Assembly (NCBI GenBank): GCA_000421005.1
Contig: ATWA01000001.1
Span: 62,001 to 126,000 of the forward strand
Length of the DNA stretch: 64,000 nucleotides
Source: Clostridiales bacterium NK3B98
Lineage (GTDB): Bacteria; Bacillota; Clostridia; Oscillospirales; Oscillospiraceae
Reading direction: 5' to 3'
The position numbers were made by a program, and so were the translations under genes. The notes under the pieces were generated by a model. The model was not told the origin of the DNA and did no database searches. It saw only the letters and a program-made list of their open reading frames with translations. Positions 42,834 through 51,422 of the stretch are shown one piece after another; the stretch's first letter is position 1, and every line of letters begins with the position of its first letter.

Positions 42834-42865
42834 ACAAAACCGGGACGTTTGTCCCGGTTTTGTTT
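42834..42865. terminator. Bidirectional terminator at the right end of the phage-like cluster
   Basis: CAAAACCGGGAC and GTCCCGGTTTTG pair around GTTT, with TTTT after and an A-rich flank before. It ends both the tail gene (plus) and birA (minus). Confidence 0.92.
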
Positions 42866-43854
42866 TAGACATAGCCATACAATCCCCGCACGCTGACCTC
42901 TCCTGTGGTAACAGTGCGTTTTGTGCCGTCTGGGAGACGGACAATCAGACCGAACTGGTCGTCAATGCCCTCGGCAAAGGCGATCTGCTCTCCCGCCTGC
43001 CCCATCAGCCGCACCTCCCTGCCTACGGTGATGCAGTCTTTCCGGTACTGCTCCAGATACCGGGCACGCTCCCCGTTCAGCCAGTGGGTGTACATCTCAT
43101 CCAGCGCATTGAGCAGACAGGCGGTCAGGTATCCCCGGCGTACCGGCTTTCCCGTGGCGGCGGAGACGGAACCGGCAATCTGCCGCAGCTCCTCCGGCCA
43201 GTCCGACGGCTGCTGGGCGGCGTTGATGCCGATGCCGGTGACAATGTGCTGCAAAGCGCCGCTCTCCCCTTCAATGGTCATCTCGGTGAGAATACCGCAA
43301 ACCTTGTACCCTGCCATGATAATGTCGTTGGTCCATTTGATCTGGGGACGCTGGCCGCAGGCTGCTTCAATGGCATCGCATACCGCCACCGCCACAAAGG
43401 CGGTGAGGTCTACCACCTGTGCCGGGGGCAGATTGGGACGCAGCAGCACCGAGCAGTAGATGCCCATGCCGGGGGGAGAGGAAAAGCTGCGCCCCAGCCG
43501 TCCCCGTCCCCCTGTCTGCTGGTCTGCCACAGCGGCGGCACCGTGGGGGAGATGGTGTGCCTCCCGCTTCAGGTAGTTGTTGGTGGAGTCGATGGAGGAA
43601 AAAACCTCCAATTGCGCAGGGATATGCCGCCCGGCGAGATAGGGACGAATCTCCCCTTCCTGCAACAGGTCAGGCCCGTGGAGCAGGCGGTAGCCCCGGC
43701 GGGGCTGGGAGTCAATTTCGTATCCCTCCTGGCGCAGGGCGTCCACCGCCTTCCACACCGCCGCCCGGCTGATGCCCAGCCTGCGGCTCATCTCCTCCCC
43801 GGAGAGATAGTCCTCGCTCTGGTAGAGCAGGGAGAGAATCTGCTGTCTGCTCAT
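42865..43854 (-). CDS. birA: Bifunctional biotin-protein ligase / biotin operon repressor BirA
   Basis: BirA attaches biotin to carboxylase carrier proteins and, in this two-domain form, represses biotin genes. The 329-residue protein has an N-terminal winged helix (LSGEEMSRRLGISRAAVWKAVD) and the ligase domain with STNNYLKREA, the biotinyl-AMP loop QTGGRGRLGRSFSSP and KWTNDIIMAGYKVCGILTEM. The ATG at 43854 has AAGGAG 9 bp upstream; a TTG nine bases earlier is less likely. Confidence 0.95.
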   Translation of the reverse strand: MSRQQILSLLYQSEDYLSGEEMSRRLGISRAAVWKAVDALRQEGYEIDSQPRRGYRLLHGPDLLQEGEIRPYLAGRHIPAQLEVFSSIDSTNNYLKREAHHLPHGAAAVADQQTGGRGRLGRSFSSPPGMGIYCSVLLRPNLPPAQVVDLTAFVAVAVCDAIEAACGQRPQIKWTNDIIMAGYKVCGILTEMTIEGESGALQHIVTGIGINAAQQPSDWPEELRQIAGSVSAATGKPVRRGYLTACLLNALDEMYTHWLNGERARYLEQYRKDCITVGREVRLMGQAGEQIAFAEGIDDQFGLIVRLPDGTKRTVTTGEVSVRGLYGYV

Positions 43855-43888
43855 GTGGGTCAACTCCTTGTGGGTTTTGGTTTACCTT

Positions 43889-43917
43889 ATCATACCACCT
43901 CCTGCCGGGGATGAAAA
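43889..43917 (-). promoter_or_regulatory. Candidate birA promoter
   Basis: On the minus strand TTTTCA (43917-43912), 17 bp, TATGAT (43894-43889), 35 bp before the start codon. Boxes deviate from consensus. Confidence 0.5.
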
Positions 43918-44011
43918 GAAGGTTTTTGCCCCTCTCCCCTTCGACGGCATTTGCATCCCCGCCGGGCTATAATGCAGAAAACGCAGTTCCCAAACGGGAA
44001 AGGGGGAAGGA

Positions 44012-44323
44012 ATGATGTCAATGATGACCACGGCTGCGGACGGACACGGAATCTGCCACCTCTCAGGAGAAATTGACCAGCACCGTGCCCAGCGGCTCAC
44101 CCGGGAGATTGAGGAGGAGATCAATCGTAACCTGCCGGGGGTGATGGAGCTGGACTTTTCCGCCGTCACCTTTATGGACTCCTCCGGCATTGCGCTGGTG
44201 CTGCGCAGCAAAGGACGGATGGAGGAAGTAGGGGGCAGATTATACCTGTCCGGTCTGCCCCGGCAGGCGGAACGGGTGCTGAGAACGGCGGGGATTCACC
44301 GGATGGTGGAGATTGAGAAGTAG
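44012..44323 (+). CDS. spoIIAA: Anti-sigma F factor antagonist SpoIIAA
   Basis: SpoIIAA releases sigma F from SpoIIAB in the forespore when dephosphorylated. The 103-residue STAS-domain protein has the phospho-acceptor serine in FMDSSGIALVLRS, the family signature. The N-terminus is uncertain: four in-frame ATGs (44012, 44015, 44021, 44024) follow AAGGGGGAAGG. A TATAAT lies about 40 bp upstream (43968-43973). First gene of the spoIIA operon. Confidence 0.93.
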   Translation: MMSMMTTAADGHGICHLSGEIDQHRAQRLTREIEEEINRNLPGVMELDFSAVTFMDSSGIALVLRSKGRMEEVGGRLYLSGLPRQAERVLRTAGIHRMVEIEK

Positions 44324-44334
44324 GGAGGATACAT

Positions 44335-44775
44335 ATGAAAGCGACCAATCTGGCGGAGATTACATTTCTCAGCCGCAGCGCCAATGAGGGCTTTGCCCGG
44401 TCTGCGGCGGCCTGCTTTGCCGCCCAGCTTGACCCCACGCTGGACGAGCTGGGAGACATTAAAACGGCGGTGAGCGAGGCGGTGACCAATGCCATCGTCC
44501 ACGGCTATCCCAACGAATTGGGCAGGGTGCTGCTGCGTCTGCGCACCCTTCCGGAACAGGTGCTGGAGATCACCGTCCGGGACTGGGGAGTGGGCATCTC
44601 CGACGTGAAGAAGGCAAGAGAGCCGATGTACACCACCGGAGGCGTGGAGCGCAGCGGCATGGGCTTTACCATTATGGAGAGCTTTACCGACACCATGAAG
44701 GTGCGCTCTACCCCCGGCAAGGGCACCACCGTCACCATGCGCAAGAAAATCGCCCAGCGTGCCAGCGCCCGATGA
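44335..44775 (+). CDS. spoIIAB: Anti-sigma F factor SpoIIAB
   Basis: SpoIIAB is a serine kinase that binds and holds sigma F inactive and phosphorylates SpoIIAA. The 146-residue GHKL-fold protein has the N-box DIKTAVSEAVTNAIVHGY, the G1 box VRDWGVGISD and the G2 region RSGMGFTIMESF. The stop overlaps the sigF start by 4 bp (ATGA), so stoichiometric expression with sigma F is likely. Confidence 0.97.
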   Translation: MKATNLAEITFLSRSANEGFARSAAACFAAQLDPTLDELGDIKTAVSEAVTNAIVHGYPNELGRVLLRLRTLPEQVLEITVRDWGVGISDVKKAREPMYTTGGVERSGMGFTIMESFTDTMKVRSTPGKGTTVTMRKKIAQRASAR

Positions 44776-45476
44776 GCCTGCGCTGTGCCGATGCACTGGA
44801 AGCCGCCCGCAGGGGAGACCGAAATGCCCGGGAACGGCTGCTGAGCGAGAATCAGAGGCTCATTTGGAGCATTGTCCAGCGGTACATGGGAAAAGGAGTG
44901 GACAGCGAGGATTTGTTCCAACTGGGCTGCATCGGCTTTCTCAAGGCGGTGGACGGCTTTGACCCGGGCTTTGGCACCCAGTTCTCCACCTACGCCGTGC
45001 CCAAAATCGCCGGGGAAATGCGGCGGTTCCTCCGGGACGACGGCTCTGTCAAGGTGAGCCGGACGCTGAAGGAGCAGAGCGCCAAAATACGGGAGGCTCG
45101 CTCCGCCCTGAGCCAGCGTCTGGGCAGAGAGCCGGTATTAAGTGAGCTTTCCGCCGAAACCGGGCTTACGGCGGAGGAAATCGCCGGGGCGGAGGCGGCG
45201 GCAGAGCCGGTGGTCAGTCTGCAAAGCGAGACAGGAGACGGGCTGACGCTGGAATCCGCTCTGGGAGACGAAGGCATGGAGGAGGAAATCGTGGAGCATC
45301 TGGCGCTGCGTCAGGCGGTGGAGCAGCTCCCTGACCGGGAAGGGGAGGTCATCCGCCTGCGGTATTTTCGCCATCTCACCCAGCAGCAGTGCGCAAAGGT
45401 GCTGGGGGTCAGTCAGGTGCAGGTTTCCCGCATGGAGCGCCGGGCGGTGGAACGGCTGCGGAAAAAGCTGGAATAA
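44772..45476 (+). CDS. sigF: RNA polymerase sigma factor SigF (sporulation, forespore)
   Basis: Sigma F directs early forespore transcription. The 234-residue protein has region 2 (ENQRLIWSIVQRYMGKGVDSEDLFQLGCIGFLKAV; core DLFQLGCIGFLKAVDGF), region 3 (VKVSRTLKEQSAKIREARSAL) and region 4 with the helix-turn-helix LTQQQCAKVLGVSQVQVSRME. With spoIIAA and spoIIAB it shows that the organism, or its recent ancestor, sporulates. A spoVA gene does not follow as in Bacillus. Confidence 0.96.
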   Translation: MSLRCADALEAARRGDRNARERLLSENQRLIWSIVQRYMGKGVDSEDLFQLGCIGFLKAVDGFDPGFGTQFSTYAVPKIAGEMRRFLRDDGSVKVSRTLKEQSAKIREARSALSQRLGREPVLSELSAETGLTAEEIAGAEAAAEPVVSLQSETGDGLTLESALGDEGMEEEIVEHLALRQAVEQLPDREGEVIRLRYFRHLTQQQCAKVLGVSQVQVSRMERRAVERLRKKLE

Positions 45477-45520
45477 CCGGAATGACTGTGCTATAATCCC
45501 CACCGAAAGGCGGGAGATGG

Positions 45521-46162
45521 ATGAAATACAGAGCGCTGATTTTTGATATGGACGGCACGGTGCTGAACACGCTGGAAGACCTGCATGACGCAGTAAACGC
45601 CATGCGCGCCCATGAGGGGCTTTCCCCTCTGTCTCTGTCCTATGTGCGGCAGAGCGTGGGCAACGGCGTGGGGGTGCTGATGGACAAAACCCTCCCGGCG
45701 GATTATGCTCACCGGGCGGAGGCGGAGCGGTTCTACCGGGGATACTACGAGAGCCACTGTCTCATCAAAACCGCCCCCTATCCCGGTATTCTGCCCCTGA
45801 TGGACGCACTGGGACAGCGGGGGATTGCCATGGCAGTGGTGAGCAACAAACAGGACGCTGCGGTGCAGCCGCTGAAGGAGCATTTCTTCGGAAATCGGCT
45901 GGACTATGCCCTTGGCACCACCGATGCCCTGCCCCGGAAGCCTCACCCGGAGATGGTCTGGGCCTGCGTGGAGGCGCTGGGCGTCCGGCGGGAACAGTGC
46001 CTGTTTGCCGGGGATTCGGAGGTGGACATTGCCACCGCCCGGAACGCAGGGCTGGACGTGGCGGCAGTGAGCTGGGGCTTTCGGGACAGAGGGCTGCTGG
46101 AGAGCCTGAAACCGGATTATCTGGTGGACAGCCCCATGGAATTGCTGAAATTGTTTGAATAG
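45521..46162 (+). CDS. HAD family hydrolase, phosphoglycolate phosphatase-like
   Basis: A 213-residue haloacid dehalogenase-type phosphatase. The nucleophile motif FDMDGTVLNT is at residues 8-17, motif II is VVSNKQD, the lysine of motif III is in LPRKPHPEM, and FAGDSEVDIATARNAG gives motif IV. The cap domain (helical, after residue 15) fits the Gph/PpaX group. Substrate is likely a small phosphate ester such as phosphoglycolate. It lies 44 bp after sigF and has a terminator after it. Confidence 0.88.
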   Translation: MKYRALIFDMDGTVLNTLEDLHDAVNAMRAHEGLSPLSLSYVRQSVGNGVGVLMDKTLPADYAHRAEAERFYRGYYESHCLIKTAPYPGILPLMDALGQRGIAMAVVSNKQDAAVQPLKEHFFGNRLDYALGTTDALPRKPHPEMVWACVEALGVRREQCLFAGDSEVDIATARNAGLDVAAVSWGFRDRGLLESLKPDYLVDSPMELLKLFE

Positions 46163-46170
46163 TGGACGGA

Positions 46171-46196
46171 GGGAGACGGATTGCCGTCTCCCTTTT
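46171..46196 (+). terminator. Terminator after the HAD phosphatase
   Basis: GGGAGACGG and CCGTCTCCC pair around ATTG, followed by TTTT. Confidence 0.9.
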
Positions 46197-46224
46197 GCTG
46201 TGCCGGGAAAAGAGCGGGAAGTCT

Positions 46225-46253
46225 TTGACACGCTGATGTGATACGTTTATAAT
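46225..46253 (+). promoter_or_regulatory. Consensus sigma-A promoter of the two-component system
   Basis: TTGACA (46225-46230), 17 bp, TATAAT (46248-46253): both boxes match consensus exactly, so basal expression of the regulator should be strong. Confidence 0.92.
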
Positions 46254-46291
46254 GAACGTCAAAGGACACTTTACGCTGTGGGGGTGACACC

Positions 46292-47008
46292 ATGCGGATT
46301 GCCGTGGTTGAGGACGACCGGGAATGCGCCGAGACGCTGATGAGCCATCTGGACCGCTACCGTCAGGAGCAGGGCATTTCCCTGCAAGCGGACCGGTATT
46401 CCGACGGAACTGCCATTGTGGATGCCTTTCAGGGGCAGTATGACATCGCCCTGCTGGACGTGCAGATGAAGGAGATGGACGGCATGACGGCGGCGGCGGA
46501 GCTGCGCCGCAGGGACCCGGAGCTGGTCTTCATCTTTATCACCAACATGGCCCAGTATGCCATTCAGGGCTATTCCGTGGGGGCGCTGGATTATCTGCTG
46601 AAACCGGTGAGCTATTTTGCCCTGTCCCAGCGGCTGGACCGGGCGGTGGAGTGGCTGAACTGGATGGGCAGGAAGAAAAACAGCTATCTTCCGGTGCAGG
46701 TCAAGGGCGGGGGACGAAAGCTGAATATTGCCTCCATCCGCTACATTGAGAGCCGGGGTCACACCATTCTGGTGCATACCACCAAAGAGGAAATCCAAAT
46801 CGGCGGCACCATGGCGGAGCTGGAAGGGCAGCTCTCCGACCATGGATTCTCCCGGTGCAACAAGGGGTATCTGGTCAATCTGGCCCATGTGGATGCGGTA
46901 CAGGACGGCTGCGCCGTGGTGGGAGAGGAAAAGCTGATTATCTCCCGGGGGAGAAAGAACAGCTTTATGAAGCAGCTGGCCGACTATATCGGGGCGGTGA
47001 CCCGATGA
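46292..47008 (+). CDS. LytTR family response regulator (AgrA-like)
   Basis: A 238-residue transcription regulator: receiver domain with phospho-acceptor aspartate 56 in IALLDVQMKEMDG and acidic residues EDD near the start, then a C-terminal LytTR DNA-binding domain (YLPVQVKGGGRKLNIASIRY, IESRGHTILVHT, GFSRCNKGYLVNL). LytTR proteins bind paired 9-bp direct repeats spaced by 12 bp; such a pair lies in front of the GH3 gene downstream. Its stop overlaps the sensor gene start by 4 bp. Confidence 0.95.
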   Translation: MRIAVVEDDRECAETLMSHLDRYRQEQGISLQADRYSDGTAIVDAFQGQYDIALLDVQMKEMDGMTAAAELRRRDPELVFIFITNMAQYAIQGYSVGALDYLLKPVSYFALSQRLDRAVEWLNWMGRKKNSYLPVQVKGGGRKLNIASIRYIESRGHTILVHTTKEEIQIGGTMAELEGQLSDHGFSRCNKGYLVNLAHVDAVQDGCAVVGEEKLIISRGRKNSFMKQLADYIGAVTR

Positions 47009-48321
47009 GTGTGATTCTGGCTCCCACCATCCCCAGACTTTACACCGCCATTGCCCAGTGGCTGGCCTGCCTGAACCCCATTTTGCTGTTTTACCGACAG
47101 CGGCGCTTGCAGGGCTGGCGGCTGATTCTGGCGCTGGCGGCGGGGCTGGCCGCCCTTTGCGGGGAGATGATGCTCACCGAGTCCCTCCCGGTGGAGTTCT
47201 GGCTGCCCAGTATGCTGGGAGCGGCGGCGGTGATGTTTCTGCTCCTGCTGGGCTGCTGCGATATGGGCTGGGTGAATCTGGGCTGCTGCACCGCATGGGG
47301 ATTTTTGCTCAGCGAGTTTGCCGCCTCCCTGGCATGGCAGATACACTATTATCTCATCTCTCTGCTGCCCGAAGGCATGGAGCGGGGAGCGGGGCCGGTG
47401 GCGGCGGTGGTGTATCTGCTGGTGTTCGGTGCGGATTACGCCCTCCACCGGGGAATCATCCGGGACGGGCGCAGCGATAGGAACACCGTGGAGACGCTGG
47501 GCTGGATGACTGCCATGTGCGCTGCCGCCTTCGCCCTGAGCAACCTCAGCTTTGTCATCGGCAACAGCCCCTTTACCAGCGGCATTGTGACGGAAATCTA
47601 TAAGCTGCGCACGGTGGTGGATTTGGGCGGTCTGGCCTTTCTCTACGCCTACCACGCTCAGCAGCGGGAAAACCGCAGCCGCAGTCAGGTGGAGGTGATG
47701 CAGGGGATTCTGGACGCACAATATGCCCAATTTCGCCAGAGTCAGGACGGCATCGACCTGATTAACCGGAAATACCACGACATGAAGCACCAGATTGCCG
47801 CCCTGCGCGCCGAGTCCGACCCCGCCCGGCGCAGCGGCTGGCTCAACCGTCTGGAGGAGGAAATCGCCGTCTACGACACCCAGAGCAAGTCCGGCAACAG
47901 TGTGCTGGACACGGTGCTGTCCTCCAAAAAGCTGTACTGCCAGCAGCATCAGATTACCATGACCTCGGTGGCGGACGGCGCTCTGCTGGGCTTTTTGGAG
48001 CCAATGGACATCTGCGCCCTGTTCGGCAATGCGCTGGACAATGCCATTGAGGCGGTGATGGCGGTGGAGGAGCCGGAAAAACGGCTGATTCATCTGGCTG
48101 TTTCTGCACAGAAGCAGTTTGTCCTGGTCCGGGTGGAGAACTACTATCAGGGGGAATTGCAGATGGAAAACGGCATCCCCCGCAGCACCAAGGGGGACTC
48201 CGCCTACCACGGCTTTGGTCTTCGCAGCATTCAGTATACCGCCCGCCGCTATGGGGGCAGCGTCACCGTCCGGGCAGAACGCAGCTGGTTTGACCTGACC
48301 GTTCTTCTTCCCCTTCCATAA
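47005..48321 (+). CDS. GHKL-type sensor histidine kinase (AgrC-like)
   Basis: A 438-residue membrane sensor partner of the preceding regulator. About six to seven hydrophobic helices fill residues 20-225. The dimerisation/phosphorylation region YHDMKHQIAAL has the predicted phospho-histidine near residue 258, and the GHKL ATPase shows the N-box NALDNAIEAVM and GFGLRSIQYTARRYGG. HATPase domains of this type pair with LytTR regulators and often sense peptides or metabolites; no peptide signal gene is seen nearby. The start overlaps the regulator's stop. Confidence 0.93.
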   Translation: MSVILAPTIPRLYTAIAQWLACLNPILLFYRQRRLQGWRLILALAAGLAALCGEMMLTESLPVEFWLPSMLGAAAVMFLLLLGCCDMGWVNLGCCTAWGFLLSEFAASLAWQIHYYLISLLPEGMERGAGPVAAVVYLLVFGADYALHRGIIRDGRSDRNTVETLGWMTAMCAAAFALSNLSFVIGNSPFTSGIVTEIYKLRTVVDLGGLAFLYAYHAQQRENRSRSQVEVMQGILDAQYAQFRQSQDGIDLINRKYHDMKHQIAALRAESDPARRSGWLNRLEEEIAVYDTQSKSGNSVLDTVLSSKKLYCQQHQITMTSVADGALLGFLEPMDICALFGNALDNAIEAVMAVEEPEKRLIHLAVSAQKQFVLVRVENYYQGELQMENGIPRSTKGDSAYHGFGLRSIQYTARRYGGSVTVRAERSWFDLTVLLPLP

Positions 48322-48333
48322 TCTATCAAAACC

Positions 48334-48373
48334 GCCGCTCTGGTGAAATGCACAAACCAGAGCGGCAGTTTTT
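48334..48373 (+). terminator. Terminator after the two-component system
   Basis: GCCGCTCTGG and CCAGAGCGGC form a 10-bp stem, followed by AGTTTTTG. It separates the sensor gene from the GH3 promoter. Confidence 0.88.
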
Positions 48374-48396
48374 GTCTATTGTGCTGATATATCCAT

Positions 48397-48426
48397 GCAG
48401 TTTACGAAAAAAATCGTGCAGTTCAT
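48397..48426 (+). promoter_or_regulatory. Predicted LytTR regulator binding site (9-N12-9 direct repeat)
   Basis: GCAGTTTAC (48397-48405) and GCAGTTCAT (48418-48426) are separated by exactly 12 bp, so the repeats lie 21 bp (two helical turns) apart. This is the AgrA-type geometry, and the core CAGTT matches the known AgrA half-site ACAGTTAAG. It ends 9 bp before the candidate -35 box, a position suited to activation. Confidence 0.75.
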
Positions 48427-48435
48427 GAAAAACTA

Positions 48436-48464
48436 TTTTCAAAAAGTAAACAATGTGTTAAACT
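48436..48464 (+). promoter_or_regulatory. Weak promoter of the GH3 locus
   Basis: TTTTCA (48436-48441), 17 bp, TAAACT (48459-48464). Both boxes are poor, as expected of an activator-dependent promoter. AT-rich compared with its surroundings; the start codon is 45 bp downstream. Confidence 0.6.
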
Positions 48465-48508
48465 TGCCTTGCTTGGGAAAGCAAAACTCATATAGAGGAG
48501 GAATCAGA

Positions 48509-51400
48509 ATGTTAGGTATCAACATGAACGACGTGATTACCACGCTGGGACAGATCAAGGGATATCTCAACGCACTTGGGGTCGTCCTTTGTCTGGCTGT
48601 GGTCGTCACCATCGCCGCCATCAAGATCAAGAAGCCCCTGAAGGGTCTTGTCCGCGGCTCTGCATGGGTGGCATTTTTGCTGGCCCTTGTGATCGTAGTC
48701 AACATGGTTTTGACCGGCCCGTTGTACGGCATGGTCAGTATGGTCTTCCGTGGCAACGGCGAGATCAGCGAGGAGAGCATCACACAGGCCCAGAATCTGT
48801 GCGAGGACATCGCTGACGAGGGCTTTGTGCTGCTGAAGAACGACGGCCTGCTGCCGCTGGGCAGCGACGCCAAGGTGAACACCTTCGGCTGGTCTGCCAC
48901 CAACCCGGTCTACGGCGGCACCGGCTCCGGCTCCCTGTCCGGACTGTATGAGACGGTGTCTCTGCTCAAGGGTCTGGAGAACGCAGGCATTTCCTACAAC
49001 ACCGAGCTCACCGACTTCTACACCAATTGGCGTGCAGCCCGCCCCAACATCGGCATGATGGGTCAGGACTGGACTGTCCCCGAGCCCAGCATGGACGAGT
49101 ATGAGGCCGCCGGCGTGTTTGACAGCGCCGCCGCATTCTCCGACACTGCCATGATCGTCATCGCCCGCTCCGGCGGCGAGGGCGCAGACCTGCCCACCAG
49201 CCTGGACCCCAACGTCCCCGACACCTTCGCTGACGACGGTCAGGGCACCATGTTCAGCGCTACCGGACTGCGTTACAGCGAGTACCCCGAGGATCTGGAC
49301 GCCTCCAAGCACTATCTGGAGCTGACCACCCGGGAGACCGCCATGGTGGAGAAGGTCACCAGCCAGTTTGAAAACGTCATCGTGGTGGTCAACGCCTCCA
49401 ACGCCATGGAGCTGGGCTGGGTCAATGAGTATCCCAGCATCAAGGCTGTCATTCTGGCCCCCGGCCCCGGACAGACCGGCTTCAACGCTCTGGGCAACAT
49501 CCTCACCGGCAAGGTGAACCCCTCCGGCCGCACCATCGACACCTTCGTGTCCGACCTTACCGCCTCCCCCAACTTCAACAACATCGGCGAGTTCCAGTAT
49601 ACCAATCTGGCGGACGTCAGCCCCGAGTCCTATGGCTTCCCTGTCACCCCCAACTTTGTGGACTATGTGGAAGGTATCTATGTGGGCTACCGCTGGTATG
49701 AGACTGCCGCTGCTGAGGGCGTGCTGGACTACGATACCTCTGTGGTCTATCCCTTCGGCTATGGCCTGAGCTACACCCAGTTCACCCAGGAGATGGGTGC
49801 CATCACCGAGAGCAACGGCACCATCAGCTTTGACGTCACCGTGACCAACAACGGCTCTGTGGCGGGCAAGGACGTGGTGGAGGTCTACTTCAATCCTCCC
49901 TACACCAACGGCGGCATTGAAAAGTCCGTGGCCAATCTGGTGGCCTTCGCCAAGACCGGCATCATTGAGCCGGGAGCAAGCGAGACTGTGACCATCTCCT
50001 TCCAGGCAGAGGACATGGCTTCCTTCGACTACAAGGGCGCAGGTGCCTATGTGCTGGAGGCGGGTGATTACATCATCTCCATCAACAAGGACTCCCACAA
50101 TGTGATCGCCTCTCAGACCTACACAGTGGACACCACCATCACCTATGACGAGAACAACAAGCGTGAGAGCGATGTGGAGCCCGCTGTGGCCCGCTTCGGC
50201 TACGCTGCCGGAGATGTGACCTACCTGTCCCGTGCGGACAAGTTCGCCAACTTCGCAGAGGCTACCGCTGCCCCCACCAACTTTGAGATGTCCGACGAGG
50301 CAAAGGCCGGTTTCTACAACCACACCAACTATGACCCCACCCAGTTCAACAACGATGCCGATGTGGCACCCGTCACAGGAGCCAGCAACGGTCTGACATT
50401 GTACGACCTGCGGGGCAAGGACTATGACGATCCTCAGTGGGATACCCTGCTGGATCAGCTCACCGTGGACGACATGGTGCAGCTCATCGGCATCGGCGGC
50501 TATCAGAGCGTAGCCATTGACTCCGTGGGCAAGACCCAGCAGGTGGACTGCGACGGCCCTGCCTCCATCAACAACAACTTCACCGGCAAGGCATCCATCG
50601 GCTTCCCCGCCGGCGTGGTGATTGCCGCTACCTGGAATGTGGATCTGGCCAAGGCCTTTGGCGAGTCCATTGGCAAGATGGCGGACGAGATGGACGTGTC
50701 CGGCTGGTATGCCCCCGCCATGAACATCCACCGCTCCGCTTTCGCAGGACGTAACTTCGAGTATTACTCCGAGGACGGCTTCATCTCCGGCAAGATGGCC
50801 TCCAACGCCATTCTGGGCGCTGCTGAGAGCGGCGTGTACGCCTTCATGAAGCACTTTGCCATGAACGATCAGGAGACCCACCGTACCGATATGCTCTGCA
50901 CCTGGTCCAACGAGCAGGCCATGCGTGAGATCTATCTCCGTCCCTTCGAGCTGAGCGTGAAGGAAGGCCACTGCACCGCAGTCATGTCCGCCTTCAACTA
51001 CATCGGCAACAAGTACGCCGCTGCTACCACCGAGCTGCAAAACGAAGTGCTCCGGGGCGAGTGGGGCTTCCGTGGTATGGTGCTCACCGACTACTTCGGC
51101 GGCTACGGCTATCAGGATGCGGATATCCTCATCCGCAACGGCAACGACTTCTGCCTGACACCCCAGATGACTGAGTTCAGCGAGGTCACCGACAAGACCA
51201 GCGCCACCTCTCAGCTTGCCATGCGTCAGGCTGCCAAGAACATCCTCTACACCACAGCCAACAGCCGTGCCTATGCCGCTGCTGCTGACGGCGGCATGGA
51301 GACCTGGCAGATGGTGAGACTGGCCATCTCCGCAGTGGTCGTGGTTCTGGCGCTGCTCTGGGAGTTCCTGCTCATCAAGAAGTATCGCAAAAACCAGTAA
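48509..51400 (+). CDS. Membrane-anchored GH3 glycosidase with reversed domain order
   Basis: A 963-residue GH3 family enzyme, probably a beta-glucosidase. Two membrane helices lie at about residues 21-38 and 52-72, and one at the end (about 936-955, then KKYRKNQ). The usual C-terminal glycosidase domain comes first (EGFVLLKNDGLLPLG, VNPSGRTIDTF), then a fibronectin-like domain, then the catalytic barrel (NFEYYSEDGFISGKMA, FMKHFAMNDQETHRTD). The nucleophile is aspartate 861 in VLTDYFGG. Reversed order is known from Ruminococcus albus and Butyrivibrio enzymes. ATG 48509 has GAGGAGG upstream. Confidence 0.88.
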   Translation: MLGINMNDVITTLGQIKGYLNALGVVLCLAVVVTIAAIKIKKPLKGLVRGSAWVAFLLALVIVVNMVLTGPLYGMVSMVFRGNGEISEESITQAQNLCEDIADEGFVLLKNDGLLPLGSDAKVNTFGWSATNPVYGGTGSGSLSGLYETVSLLKGLENAGISYNTELTDFYTNWRAARPNIGMMGQDWTVPEPSMDEYEAAGVFDSAAAFSDTAMIVIARSGGEGADLPTSLDPNVPDTFADDGQGTMFSATGLRYSEYPEDLDASKHYLELTTRETAMVEKVTSQFENVIVVVNASNAMELGWVNEYPSIKAVILAPGPGQTGFNALGNILTGKVNPSGRTIDTFVSDLTASPNFNNIGEFQYTNLADVSPESYGFPVTPNFVDYVEGIYVGYRWYETAAAEGVLDYDTSVVYPFGYGLSYTQFTQEMGAITESNGTISFDVTVTNNGSVAGKDVVEVYFNPPYTNGGIEKSVANLVAFAKTGIIEPGASETVTISFQAEDMASFDYKGAGAYVLEAGDYIISINKDSHNVIASQTYTVDTTITYDENNKRESDVEPAVARFGYAAGDVTYLSRADKFANFAEATAAPTNFEMSDEAKAGFYNHTNYDPTQFNNDADVAPVTGASNGLTLYDLRGKDYDDPQWDTLLDQLTVDDMVQLIGIGGYQSVAIDSVGKTQQVDCDGPASINNNFTGKASIGFPAGVVIAATWNVDLAKAFGESIGKMADEMDVSGWYAPAMNIHRSAFAGRNFEYYSEDGFISGKMASNAILGAAESGVYAFMKHFAMNDQETHRTDMLCTWSNEQAMREIYLRPFELSVKEGHCTAVMSAFNYIGNKYAAATTELQNEVLRGEWGFRGMVLTDYFGGYGYQDADILIRNGNDFCLTPQMTEFSEVTDKTSATSQLAMRQAAKNILYTTANSRAYAAAADGGMETWQMVRLAISAVVVVLALLWEFLLIKKYRKNQ

Positions 51401-51422
51401 GCTTTCCCCATCACCCCCCCCT

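Noticed and set aside
43925-44011. A sigma-H promoter for spoIIA
   Set aside because: The expected AGGAWWT and GAAT boxes at the right spacing are not present; only a TATAAT was found.
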